The translations under genes and the position numbers were made by a program. Positions 17,893-26,527 of a stretch of DNA of 64,000 bases are shown in pieces. The stretch is from Prosthecobacter sp. (GTDB taxonomy: Bacteria > Verrucomicrobiota > Verrucomicrobiia > Verrucomicrobiales > Verrucomicrobiaceae). The stretch lies in assembly GCA_019186985.1 (NCBI GenBank), contig JABARQ010000004.1:1-64000 (forward strand). The letters are read 5' to 3'. The first letter of the stretch is position 1. The number at the start of each line of letters is the position of its first letter. The notes beneath the pieces were generated by a model. It saw nothing but the letters and a program-made list of their open reading frames with translations, had not been told where the DNA came from and made no database searches.

Positions 17893-18972
17893 TCAATCAG
17901 GCAGGATCACCACGTCGGAGGGGGCGGCCGACACGCAGACACGCTCGGAGGAGGGCATGCGGAGGCGGCGGGGATTCGTCTCGCAGATGATCAGCCGCTG
18001 ACCACCCTCCATCTCCAGCGCATACTGGACCATCGCGCCCAGGTAGGTCGTGTCCACGACATGGCCGGGGAACAGGTTCGGGGAACCTGGAGCCACGTCC
18101 AGGCTGCACGCCTCCGGCCTAACCGAAAGCATGACCCTGGCTCCCGGTGCGGGAATCCAGTCCTGCAAGGTCGGCCTGGCATGCAGCCGTCCGAAGGCCG
18201 TCTGCACGACCGCTAAACCCTGGCCGGCCGCCGGCTCGGCCACGGTTCCCGGAATCAAGTTGGTCTCGCCGATGAACCCGGCCACCATCTTGTCCGCCGG
18301 ATTTCTGTAGACCTGCTCGGGCGTGCCCGTCTGCACCAGCCTGCCTGATTCCATGACCGCCAGACGGTCGGCCATGCTCAGGGCCTCGTCGCGGTCGTGG
18401 GTGACATAGACCGCCGTGAGGCCGAACTCCTTGCAGATGCGCCGGATCTCGGAGCGCATTTCCTGACGCAGCTTCGCATCCAGGTTGGACAGCGGCTCAT
18501 CAAGCAGCAGGCAGCGCGGCCTGACGACCAGCGCCCGGGCCAGGGCGACGCGCTGCTGCTGGCCGCCGGACAGCTGCGAGATGCGGCGGCCGCCCAGCCC
18601 GCCCAGGTGCACAAGCTCCAGGACCTCGGCCGCGCGGCGCTCAATCTCCGCCCTCGGCCTGCCCTGCTCCTCCAGGCCGAAGGCGATGTTCTGGGTCACG
18701 GTCAGGTGAGGCCAGAGGGCGTAGCTTTGAAACATCATGCCGGTGCCGCGCCTGTGGGCGGGCAGGCGCGTGACGTCCTCATCACCAAAGCGGATGGTTC
18801 CGGCGTCGGGCTGGTGAAAGCCCGCGAGGTGACGCAGCAGCGTGGTCTTGCCACAGCCGCTCGGCCCGAGGAGGAAGAAGAGCTCGCCCCTGGCGATGTC
18901 GAGGCTCACGTCCTGGAGCACCGGCAGCGAACCAAATCTTTTGCAAAGGCCTTGGATGGAGATGGGGACCAT
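17893..18972 (-). CDS. ABC transporter ATP-binding protein (PotA/FbpC type)
   Basis: A 359-residue importer-type ATPase. It has Walker A GPSGCGKTT, Q-loop FQSYALWPH, signature LSGGQQQR, Walker B CLLLDEP, H-loop VTHD, and a C-terminal TOBE-like domain (from about residue 245). This architecture fits CUT1-, polyamine- or iron-type importers. No permease or binding protein is encoded nearby, so the substrate cannot be told. It lies 9 bp downstream of the kinase-like ATPase gene, which suggests an operon. Confidence 0.92.
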   Translation of the reverse strand: MVPISIQGLCKRFGSLPVLQDVSLDIARGELFFLLGPSGCGKTTLLRHLAGFHQPDAGTIRFGDEDVTRLPAHRRGTGMMFQSYALWPHLTVTQNIAFGLEEQGRPRAEIERRAAEVLELVHLGGLGGRRISQLSGGQQQRVALARALVVRPRCLLLDEPLSNLDAKLRQEMRSEIRRICKEFGLTAVYVTHDRDEALSMADRLAVMESGRLVQTGTPEQVYRNPADKMVAGFIGETNLIPGTVAEPAAGQGLAVVQTAFGRLHARPTLQDWIPAPGARVMLSVRPEACSLDVAPGSPNLFPGHVVDTTYLGAMVQYALEMEGGQRLIICETNPRRLRMPSSERVCVSAAPSDVVILPD

Positions 18973-18981
18973 GGTCGTGCG

Positions 18982-19638
18982 TCAGCGCCGGGGCTTCGGA
19001 CGCCTCCTGCCCTGGCGCGGCGGGGCGGCGTCATGCGCGCACTGAAGCTCGGTGACGATGCCTTCCAGGACAGCCAGGGCGAAGGAGATCTTCTTGAAGA
19101 AGGACGGGTTGTGAGGAACCAGGATGAACCGGGGATGCCGGCTCCAGAGCGAATACAGCCCACGGTCGAGCTGCACCGCCTGCTCCTGGGTTTCGTTGCG
19201 GATCGGGTTGCCCCCTTCGATGCCCATGCCGCCGACCGCCGCGCTTTCGAAGAAGATGACCGCGTCGTAACGCTGAAGCTCCTCGTCGAGGCTGGTCTCG
19301 AGCTCCTCGAAAAAGCCGTCGGATTCCCCGGGCCAGTAGGCAGCGCCGTCCACCGTGCCGCGGTCGCAGAGCAGCACCCGGTCAGGAAACAAGGCCGCCT
19401 GGACGTCCTCCAGGTTGCGCTGGACGTGATAGATGGCGCGCTGCGCCGCATGAACGGCCAGCGGTTCATGGACGCGCGGAAAGCCCCCCGTGAAGACCAT
19501 GGTCGCCGCCTCGGGCACCATGGCCACGCGGTCGCCCATCTCGCGTCGGAACAGGTCGGCGGCGGTGGTTTTGCCGCCTCCCGGGCCGCCGGTGAGGACA
19601 ATGCGGCAGTGGCCGTTGCGTGTTGCTTTTTTTCTCAT
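18982..19638 (-). CDS. AAA_28-type P-loop ATPase / nucleotide-kinase-like protein
   Basis: A 218-residue P-loop protein with Walker A TGGPGGGKTT, an early VPEAATMVFTGGFP block, a CDRGTVDGAAYW motif after strand 3, and a hydrophobic strand DAVIFFESAA. This resembles the AAA_28 family, predicted NTP-binding kinases related to NadR-type kinases and Ttd14. The function is unknown. The ATG at 19638 is preferred to an upstream TTG at 19662. The C-terminus is basic (QGRRRPKPRR). It heads a two-gene unit with the ABC ATPase and is divergent from a glycosyltransferase. Confidence 0.8.
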   Translation of the reverse strand: MRKKATRNGHCRIVLTGGPGGGKTTAADLFRREMGDRVAMVPEAATMVFTGGFPRVHEPLAVHAAQRAIYHVQRNLEDVQAALFPDRVLLCDRGTVDGAAYWPGESDGFFEELETSLDEELQRYDAVIFFESAAVGGMGIEGGNPIRNETQEQAVQLDRGLYSLWSRHPRFILVPHNPSFFKKISFALAVLEGIVTELQCAHDAAPPRQGRRRPKPRR

Positions 19639-19823
19639 GTGTCTCTCAGGGATCGATCTCAATCATGGTTAGTCACCGGAGGTGCCGGACGCCCGCCCCT
19701 CCCCGCCAGTCTGCCAGCCCTGCGATTCCTGGCAACGACCATTCTGATCACACGCAGGAATCAGCGGTTGCAGGCCGGGGGCTTTTTCGGGAAAAGGACG
19801 GAAGTGACCTCAAGGCAGCCCCA

Positions 19824-20975
19824 GTGACCCCTCCCCCCACCATCGTCTTCATCCAGAAATCCGCAGGCCGCGGCGGCGCCAAGAGCCGTCTGCTGGACAC
19901 GCTGGGGGCCTTGAAACACGGAGCGGACTGCAGGCTGCTCGTCGTGTGCTCCGAGGAGGGCGAGTTCACCCGCCATTGTTCCGGCATCGGCGTGCCGGTG
20001 CTTCTCCACGGGCTTCCCGAATGGCGGAAGCTGAAAGGCCGCCTGACTTTTGGTTCGGCCATGCGTTCACTCGCCGCACGCCTGGCAGGGCAGGACGTCC
20101 GCTGGGTGGTCAGCAATGAAATGTGGTGGGCGCCTCATGCCGCCGCCCTGGCGTCAAGGATCGGCGCCAGGTCCGCCGCCATTCTTCGCGACGGCATCGC
20201 CGACGCCGTGAAAGGCAGGAAGTACCGGCTGCATCGCTGCGACCTCATCCTGCCTCTTTCACGCCAGATCGAACGCGGGCTGGAGGAGGACCCCGGATTG
20301 AAAAGCCGCTCCCGTCTCTTCCATGACGGGCTCATCCTGCCGCCGCAAAGGCCGGAGTCCGCAGCGCTTCTGGACGCCGCCATGCACCAAGTGAACCCGC
20401 AGGTGAGGCGCTGGCTGCTGGTCATCGGCCGCGTCCAGCCGCGGAAACGCCAGGAGGACGCCGTGCGCACCCTGAAGGCGCTGATGGAGCTCGGACACCA
20501 GGACCTCGGCCTGCTCGTCGCCGGCGACTGCGATGCAGACTACGAGCCGGTCATGCGCTCAACCCTGCAGGAATGCGATGTCACGGACCGAGTGGTCATG
20601 CTCGGCAACTTCACCGACATCCGTTCGCTCTTCGCCCGTGCCGACGCCTGCCTTCTCACCAGCCTGCGGGAGGCCCTGCCCGGCTCGGTCATTGAATCCT
20701 TCCTCTCCGGAAAACCCTGCTTCATGTATCCCTGCGAAGGAGCCGAGGACATCTTCGGGCCTCACCAGCAGCAGTTTGTCAGCGCCGCGTTCGAGCCACG
20801 GATGCTGGCGGAGAAGATGGACCGGCTGCTGAGGAAACCCGACGTCCTGGCCGCCGAAACCAGCGCACTTCAGGCACGCGCTCGCTCGCTCTTCTCCATT
20901 GACGCCCATCTGCGGAGCCTGGCAGGCCTTCTGGGCATCGGATTAAAAACCCCGGCCACCTCCACGGAGCCATGA
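19824..20975 (+). CDS. GT4-like glycosyltransferase
   Basis: The C-terminal half is a GT-B glycosyltransferase: VIGRVQPRKRQEDAVR, then DRVVMLGNFTDIRSLFARADACLLTSLREALPGSVIES, ending with the usual EDIFGPHQQQF region. The N-terminal acceptor domain starts TIVFIQKSAGRGGAKSR. I choose the GTG at 19824 (383 residues) because the domain begins there. An upstream ATG at 19665 would add 53 low-complexity residues. The donor and acceptor are unknown. Its stop overlaps the next start (ATGA), so the two are co-translated as the opening pair of the glycan region. Confidence 0.82.
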   Translation: MTPPPTIVFIQKSAGRGGAKSRLLDTLGALKHGADCRLLVVCSEEGEFTRHCSGIGVPVLLHGLPEWRKLKGRLTFGSAMRSLAARLAGQDVRWVVSNEMWWAPHAAALASRIGARSAAILRDGIADAVKGRKYRLHRCDLILPLSRQIERGLEEDPGLKSRSRLFHDGLILPPQRPESAALLDAAMHQVNPQVRRWLLVIGRVQPRKRQEDAVRTLKALMELGHQDLGLLVAGDCDADYEPVMRSTLQECDVTDRVVMLGNFTDIRSLFARADACLLTSLREALPGSVIESFLSGKPCFMYPCEGAEDIFGPHQQQFVSAAFEPRMLAEKMDRLLRKPDVLAAETSALQARARSLFSIDAHLRSLAGLLGIGLKTPATSTEP

Positions 20976-22726
20976 ACAGAATCCTGGTGATCTACGGAGC
21001 CTTCGGCAGGCGCAGGCTGGAGCGGTCCTTCAAGGACTGGAGCAGGGCCGTCATTTATGAAAACGACGCACGAGTCCCGGAATCCATCCGCAGGCAGGCC
21101 GCGGCCGTGATTTCACCCGAGGCCACCTATCCGGGGGAGACGGTCGCCAGGCTTAACCAACAATTGGAAGACCTGCTGGACGCCTTCCTCGACGACCCTG
21201 CGCCCATGCCGGGCCTGGAGACCGGGCGTGTCTTCCGCAGCGCCTGCATGAGCATGGAGGGCATGCGCATCGTCATGCCGTGGCTGAGGGCCCTTGAGGA
21301 GGCGCGCCGAGTCGTCGCCTCCGGCCCCTTCAGCGGGATGATCATCAGCCCCGGCTGCGGGCTCTGCGTCCCCGCCTGGGAGCAGGTCGCGCTCAGCCTC
21401 GGCATCCCCGTGAGAGTGCTGGACCTCGACGCCTCCGAGCCCCCCCTGCCCTGGATGCTGCGCAGGCGGATCCAGCGATGGCATCACATGCGCGGCCGGA
21501 AACCGCCGAAGAGCCGGGCGTTCAAGCTGCCGGAATTCCAGCCCGGCGACGAACTGATGTGCGTGGACGGCCGCGTGGAGGTCATCCTTGGCGAAGCCGG
21601 GGCCGCCGCCGGATGGAAGCGCGCGCCGGCCTTCACACCCGCAGAAGACGAAGCCCTGAAGCCCCTTCAGGAAGGCTACCTCGGCTGGTGGAAGCAATGG
21701 TGGTTACGCTGGCAGCAGGCGCATGCCGCGGAAGGTCCGCTGTCACCCCATCACGCCCTGAAACGGCTGGGTGAGTGGTCGGCCCGGGAGGTCTATCCAC
21801 GCAGCCATCTGGCCCTTCAGCAGGCCCGCGAACATCTGAAACGGCTGAAGCCTGGGCGCATCCTTGTCGGCACCATGCATGGCAAGGTCGAGCTGATGTG
21901 GGTCGTGGCGGCCAGGGAGCTCGGCATCGAGGTCGGCGCCTACACGCTCGACGACGCCATTTATCCCAGGCTCTGCTTCCAGCCCGACTTTTTGTTTTTT
22001 GACGACCAGCGCCAGCAGGTCTTCGCCATCGAACGCGGCATCCCTGAAAACCGGATGGTGCCGGTGCGCACCCACCGGCTTCCCGCCGCGGCGCCACGCA
22101 CACCGGGCGTCTGCAGGCGTCCGCTCGTGGTCATCGCGGACACCTCCTATCACGGCGTCAACGCCTCCCCCTCCCCGATCATCAGCTTCTGGGCGCTTGA
22201 GGTCGTTGTTGAAGCCGCAAGGCTGCTGCCAGGCTGGGACTTCGCCTTCAAGTTTCATCCCATCAAGGAACGCCCGAAGCCGCTGTTCAACTTCGACGGC
22301 TGCCACCATCCGCACATCTACGAACGCGAAAGGCACTTCCGCTCCCTGCGTCCTCCGGCCAACGTCCGGGTCACCGCACCTGAGGAGCGTTTCTCCGACT
22401 TCATGGGCGTGGCGGATGTCGTGCTGCACATCTACTCGTATGCCGCCATCGAGGCCATGGCCGCCTCCATCCCGGCCGTCCTTCTGGCCACACGCAATGA
22501 CGATCCCAACGTGGCCTGGCGCTGCATGAGGGACGCTGGCGTGCTGCCTGTGGCGGCCGATGCCGCCGAACTGGTGCAAACCCTCAGGACATTGCACGAG
22601 GACGGCACGCAGCGGAAGCAGGTCATCGAGGCGCAGAAGCGCTTCCTGAAGGTCTTCCATCGTCCGGAGGGCACCACCCTGGCCGAGGCAACCCTTGCTC
22701 AATGGCCCTCACAGGCCCTCAGCTGA
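20972..22726 (+). CDS. Putative GT-B-like surface-glycan protein (paralogue 1)
   Basis: A 584-residue cytoplasmic protein without signal or membrane segments. I do not recognise a named family. The C-terminal half has two Rossmann-like regions (LVGTMHGKVELMWVVAARELGI and LVVIADTSYHG), a FAFKFHPIKERPKP segment and a late VLHIYSYAAIEAMAASIPAVLL stretch. These resemble the capsule/teichoic acid GT-B transferases, whose KxHP motif contacts the nucleotide donor. The N-terminal 280 residues look distinct. The same architecture recurs in the gene at 26528-28336. Overlap with the upstream GT4 gene points to the same pathway. Its 3' end overlaps the convergent GT9 gene by 28 bp. Confidence 0.6.
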   Translation: MNRILVIYGAFGRRRLERSFKDWSRAVIYENDARVPESIRRQAAAVISPEATYPGETVARLNQQLEDLLDAFLDDPAPMPGLETGRVFRSACMSMEGMRIVMPWLRALEEARRVVASGPFSGMIISPGCGLCVPAWEQVALSLGIPVRVLDLDASEPPLPWMLRRRIQRWHHMRGRKPPKSRAFKLPEFQPGDELMCVDGRVEVILGEAGAAAGWKRAPAFTPAEDEALKPLQEGYLGWWKQWWLRWQQAHAAEGPLSPHHALKRLGEWSAREVYPRSHLALQQAREHLKRLKPGRILVGTMHGKVELMWVVAARELGIEVGAYTLDDAIYPRLCFQPDFLFFDDQRQQVFAIERGIPENRMVPVRTHRLPAAAPRTPGVCRRPLVVIADTSYHGVNASPSPIISFWALEVVVEAARLLPGWDFAFKFHPIKERPKPLFNFDGCHHPHIYERERHFRSLRPPANVRVTAPEERFSDFMGVADVVLHIYSYAAIEAMAASIPAVLLATRNDDPNVAWRCMRDAGVLPVAADAAELVQTLRTLHEDGTQRKQVIEAQKRFLKVFHRPEGTTLAEATLAQWPSQALS

Positions 22727-23649
22727 CGCCACTCGTCCAGCACGGCCGAAAGCGGCACGGCGGAGGTTGGCGGCAGACGTTCCCGGGAATGATCAAAAGC
22801 GCTGACAGAGCGGTTGCGCGGAGTCGGCCAGTGCCATTTGCCCGGCGCCACGGGCCCGAAGATCACCAGCGTCGCCACGCCCATGGCCTGGGCGAGGTGG
22901 GCTGCCGAACCATCAACGCAGACCACGGCCTCCGCCCCGCCCAGCGCGTGAAGGTACTGCTTCATCGAGGTCCTGCCGGCGAGGTCCACCAGCCCGGCTG
23001 GAGCGGCGGCGGCGATGGCCGTGCAGTGTTCACGCTCAGCCTCCGAAGTCCCGCCGGTCATCACCCAGGTGATGCCCTGGGTTTCCCCGGCCTCCAAAAA
23101 CTCCTTCCAGGCCTGCACGGTCCAGAACTTCGTCGGCCAGGCCGCCGTGGGGTTGATCAGGCAGTAGCGCCAGTGCGGAAGTTCAGGATGCCGCCATTCG
23201 CCCGGCGGCAGATTCAACCGTGAAGGAGCGAACGCAGCGTCATCACCGCCAAACACCCTCCAGAAATAATGCGCCCAGTGCTCGAACAGGATGATGGGCT
23301 CCACCTTCACCTCATGGAAGATGAGCCGGTACCACCAGCGGATGCGGTTCGCATGAATCACCAGCAGCTTCTTCCGTCCCGCGCGGGTCTTCAGCGCTCC
23401 AAGCACGGCCTTGGAGCTCCAGCTCGTTGCCCAGAGTTCGTCAGGCCGCTCCTTCAAGTCCGGCCCCCAGACGGCGGCGGGCATGAGCTCAACGAGCGGA
23501 CGGAAGGACTCGCGGACAAACAACGCGCAGGGCCTGCCGTCACGCGCCGAAAGCAGCCTTGTCAGCGGTTCCAGCAGCGTCACATCCCCGAGCTGCTTGT
23601 CGCTGAGGATGGCAGTCTGGCGCGTGGCCGCATTATGGGATGAACTCAT
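22699..23649 (-). CDS. GT9-like (heptosyltransferase-type) glycosyltransferase
   Basis: A 316-residue protein resembling ADP-heptose:LPS heptosyltransferases. It has an early SDKQLGDVTLLEPL segment, a nucleotide-binding half with YCLINPTAAWPTKFWTVQAWKEFLE, VVCVDGSAAHLAQAMGVATLVIFGPVAPGKW, and a short C-terminus. The ATG at 23649 has a GGAG about 7 bases upstream. The N-terminus differs from canonical WaaC/WaaF, so the sugar is unknown. It is divergent from the SGNH hydrolase gene and convergent with the GT-B-like gene. Confidence 0.8.
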   Translation of the reverse strand: MSSSHNAATRQTAILSDKQLGDVTLLEPLTRLLSARDGRPCALFVRESFRPLVELMPAAVWGPDLKERPDELWATSWSSKAVLGALKTRAGRKKLLVIHANRIRWWYRLIFHEVKVEPIILFEHWAHYFWRVFGGDDAAFAPSRLNLPPGEWRHPELPHWRYCLINPTAAWPTKFWTVQAWKEFLEAGETQGITWVMTGGTSEAEREHCTAIAAAAPAGLVDLAGRTSMKQYLHALGGAEAVVCVDGSAAHLAQAMGVATLVIFGPVAPGKWHWPTPRNRSVSAFDHSRERLPPTSAVPLSAVLDEWRQLRACEGH

Positions 23650-23723
23650 GCCACGCTCCGATAAATGGCCGCCACGGCAGGGCAAGCGGAATGTCCCCCG
23701 TCTCAGCCGCCGTTCCTTCCATC

Positions 23724-23752
23724 TGGACAAAGGAGCACGCTCCGTCTAAGCA
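23724..23752 (+). promoter_or_regulatory. Candidate sigma-70-type promoter for the SGNH/Gfo-Idh genes
   Basis: TGGACA (23724-23729) and TAAGCA (23747-23752) are separated by 17 bp and end 14 bases before the ATG at 23767, implying a very short leader. The -10 resembles those proposed at 47198 and 50432. Confidence 0.35.
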
Positions 23753-23766
23753 CACAGGCCTGCCTC

Positions 23767-24519
23767 ATGCCGGACCGTCCCCGCACCCGCATCGCCCTCT
23801 ATGGTGACTCGCTCTCCCTGCCCCGCCCGGGAGTGGTGGTCAACGGCCAGCGCTACATCATGCGGCTTCATGACCGGCTCGAGGAACGGCTTGGCATGGT
23901 CGTCGATGTCCTGGACCGCGGCGAGGGCGGCGGCTCCATTTCCATGCTCAAGGGCCGCGTCATCCACGACAAGGGCTACTACAAGGAACCCGGCTTCCTG
24001 GCCGTCATGCAGTCGGGCATCGTCGACTGCGCGCCGCGGCCCGTCGATGAATCCACGCGCGTCAGGATCAGCCGCCTGCCCTCCTTCATCCGCAAGCGGG
24101 TGATCAAGTACCTGCACAACAACCGCACCCGCCTGCTCCTCCGCCGCTTCTACGTCCGCACCAGCCCCTCGCTCTTCCTCAGCGAATACCAGGAGGCCCT
24201 GAAGTGGCTGAAGGTTCACTATGAGCACCTGTTCTGCATCAACATCTGTCCGGCGCCGGCCTCGTATGAAAAGGTGTCGCCAGGCGTGACCCGCCAGATC
24301 GCGGCCTACAACGAACTGGTCCGTGAAGCCGCCGCCTCGGCAGGCGCACGCCTGGTGGATGTCCACTCCATGATCCAGGACGGCGGTGACATTTACGAAT
24401 ACATCGTGCGCGAGGACGACCACCACATCATGCCGCGCACTCATGAATGGATCGCGGACGACATCCTCACGCAGCTTGGCACGGAAACCCTGCCATCCAC
24501 CCATCCCTCCCGAGCATGA
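23767..24519 (+). CDS. SGNH/GDSL-type hydrolase
   Basis: A 250-residue protein with the block I motif RIALYGDSLSLPRP (GDS nucleophile), a conserved Asn-containing stretch near FCINICPAPASYEKV, and a late EDDHHIMPRTHEWIAD with the DxxH pair. SGNH enzymes of this size in glycan loci are usually acyl- or acetyl-esterases or O-acyltransferase partners. It lacks a signal peptide, so a cytoplasmic substrate is implied. The ATG at 23767 begins the family similarity. The stop overlaps the next ATG (ATGA), coupling it to a Gfo/Idh oxidoreductase. Confidence 0.8.
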   Translation: MPDRPRTRIALYGDSLSLPRPGVVVNGQRYIMRLHDRLEERLGMVVDVLDRGEGGGSISMLKGRVIHDKGYYKEPGFLAVMQSGIVDCAPRPVDESTRVRISRLPSFIRKRVIKYLHNNRTRLLLRRFYVRTSPSLFLSEYQEALKWLKVHYEHLFCINICPAPASYEKVSPGVTRQIAAYNELVREAAASAGARLVDVHSMIQDGGDIYEYIVREDDHHIMPRTHEWIADDILTQLGTETLPSTHPSRA

Positions 24520-25529
24520 TCAAAGCAGCAGTCATTGGAGTCGGCCGCATGGGCCGCAAGCATGGAAAGGCCCTCAAGGCCGCAGGCCTCGAACTCTGCG
24601 GCGTCGCCGACGGGCTCGATGCCTCGCTGCAGGCCGCCCGCGACGAACTGTCCCTCACCCCCGGCCAGTGCTTCCAGGATCCGCTCGAGATGATCCGCAC
24701 TGTGAAGCCTGGCTTCCTCTGTGTCGCCACCACCGCGACCAGCCACGCCGACCTGACCTGCCAGGCGGCGGAGATGGGCGTGCGCCACATTCTTTGCGAA
24801 AAGCCGATGGCCACCTCCGCGGCCGACTGCGAACGCATGATCGCCACCTGCGAAAAACATGGCGTCACCCTCGGCGTCAACCATCAGATGCGCTTCATCT
24901 CCCAGTACATGCGGCCGAAGGAGGTCGTCGAATCCGAGGCGCTGGGCGGCTTCTGCGGCCTGCATGTGATCGCCGGCAACTGCGGTCTCGCCATGAACGG
25001 CACGCACTTTGTCGAACTCATGCGCCTCATGGCCGGTCCCGCCGAGGAGGTCACGGCCTGGTTCTCACCCGACATCACGCCGAACCCGCGCGGACCTGAG
25101 TTTGAAGACCGCGCCGGCTTCATCCGCGTGCGCACCACGACGGGGAAGCGCCTGCACGTCGAAGCCACCTCCGACCAGGGCCACGGGCTGCTTCTGTGCT
25201 ACTCCGGACGCAACGGCCAGGTGGTCGTGGACATGCTGACCGGCTGGATGCGCGTGAACTGCCGCAAGGAGGAGCACCGGGCCAAACCAACAACGTTGTA
25301 CGGACTGCCCTGGGATTCGTGGGAGGAGAAGCTGGTCATGACCGATGTCGAGACGGCCACCCAGAAGGTGATCGAGCACATGCTCGCCGGCTCAGGTTAT
25401 CCCAACGGACAGGACGCCATGCATTCCGTCAGGACGCTGGTGGCCGCCCATGCCTCCGCAGCGCTCGGCGGAGTTCCCGTTCCCCTCGACCAGCCTGCCT
25501 GGCATGAGCACCGCTTCCCCTGGGCCTGA
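24516..25529 (+). CDS. Gfo/Idh/MocA-family sugar oxidoreductase
   Basis: A 337-residue NAD(P)-dependent oxidoreductase. It has an N-terminal Rossmann motif AVIGVGRMGRKHGKAL, the EKPMAT motif (catalytic Lys region) at about residue 95, GVNHQMRF, and a C-terminal alpha/beta substrate domain. Such enzymes oxidise or reduce sugar or sugar-nucleotide hydroxyls. Two lie in tandem here, 22 bp apart, and together with the upstream SGNH hydrolase probably belong to a sugar-modifying step. No signal peptide is seen, unlike the family member at 62.8 kb. Confidence 0.9.
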   Translation: MIKAAVIGVGRMGRKHGKALKAAGLELCGVADGLDASLQAARDELSLTPGQCFQDPLEMIRTVKPGFLCVATTATSHADLTCQAAEMGVRHILCEKPMATSAADCERMIATCEKHGVTLGVNHQMRFISQYMRPKEVVESEALGGFCGLHVIAGNCGLAMNGTHFVELMRLMAGPAEEVTAWFSPDITPNPRGPEFEDRAGFIRVRTTTGKRLHVEATSDQGHGLLLCYSGRNGQVVVDMLTGWMRVNCRKEEHRAKPTTLYGLPWDSWEEKLVMTDVETATQKVIEHMLAGSGYPNGQDAMHSVRTLVAAHASAALGGVPVPLDQPAWHEHRFPWA

Positions 25530-25551
25530 AACAGCACCCCTCCTTTGATGC

Positions 25552-26526
25552 ATGAGCGCAGACTCCCCCCATTCATCCCCTGACCTTCCACGCCCCCTGA
25601 ACGTGGCCTTTGTCGGAGCCGGACCGACTGGCAGGGCCCACGTCCAGGCCTTCAGGGACGTGCCCGGCGTTCGTCTGGCCGGCATCATGAACCGCTCACG
25701 CGCCAAGGCCGAGGCGGCGGCAGCCGAGCTTGGGATTGAATCCGTCAACGACAGCATCGCCGAACTTTATGACAAGACCCGCGCCGACCTGGTCGTCGTG
25801 ACCGTCTCCATCCTTTCGGCCCGCGCCGTGCTTCAGGAATGCCTGGCTCATCCCTGGGCCATCCTGGTGGAAAAGCCGCCGGGCATTGACATGACCGAGG
25901 CCGAGGACCTGCTGTCGGAGGCAAGGCGCCGGGGCGCACGCATCTATGTCGCCATGAACCGCCGCGCCATGTCATCAACACGCCAGGTCATCGATGACCT
26001 TGCCGACAATGCCGAGCGCCGGTTCATCCAGGTCTGCGGACAGGAGGACTGTGAACGGCTCGCCACCGTGCATCCGCCCGAGGTGGTCTCACGGGCCATG
26101 TTCGCGAACTCCATCCACTGCATCGACTACCTGCGAATCTTCGGACGCGGTGAGATCACGGACATCCGGGTGGCCGGCCGCTGGGACCCCGTGGCAAAGA
26201 CACCCGTCTCCGCATGGATCACCTTCAGCAGCGGCGACATCGGCTCCTACATCGGCGTGTGGAACGCACCGTCGCCCTGGTCAGTCTCGGTCACCACCGC
26301 CTCGCGACGCTGGGAGATGCGCCCGCTGGAAAAGGCGGCGCTGCAGCTTCGAGGCCAGTTCACCCTGACGCCGCACGAGCCGCATGAGTGGGACAAGCTC
26401 TACAAGCCCGGCTTCCGCTGGCAGGCCGGACAGGTCGCGCGTGCCGTCTCCGGCCTGCCCAGCCAGGCCGTGACGCTGGAGGACGCCGTGGCCACCATGG
26501 ACCTCATCGCCAGGATCTACTCCTGA
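25552..26526 (+). CDS. Gfo/Idh/MocA-family oxidoreductase
   Basis: A 324-residue protein with the Rossmann motif VAFVGAGPTGRAHVQAF, the EKPPGIDMTEAEDL motif in place of EKP(M/L), and AMNRRAMSST. Substrate unknown. Overall similarity to its upstream neighbour is low outside the NAD-binding half, so this is not a recent duplication. Its stop lies one base from the stop of the convergent 602-residue gene, leaving no room for a terminator. Confidence 0.88.
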   Translation: MSADSPHSSPDLPRPLNVAFVGAGPTGRAHVQAFRDVPGVRLAGIMNRSRAKAEAAAAELGIESVNDSIAELYDKTRADLVVVTVSILSARAVLQECLAHPWAILVEKPPGIDMTEAEDLLSEARRRGARIYVAMNRRAMSSTRQVIDDLADNAERRFIQVCGQEDCERLATVHPPEVVSRAMFANSIHCIDYLRIFGRGEITDIRVAGRWDPVAKTPVSAWITFSSGDIGSYIGVWNAPSPWSVSVTTASRRWEMRPLEKAALQLRGQFTLTPHEPHEWDKLYKPGFRWQAGQVARAVSGLPSQAVTLEDAVATMDLIARIYS

Positions 26527-26527
26527 G

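Noticed and set aside
22699-22726. Frameshift at the overlap of the GT-B-like and GT9-like genes
   Set aside because: The 28-bp overlap is between convergent genes whose C-termini both look natural, so no sequence error needs to be assumed.
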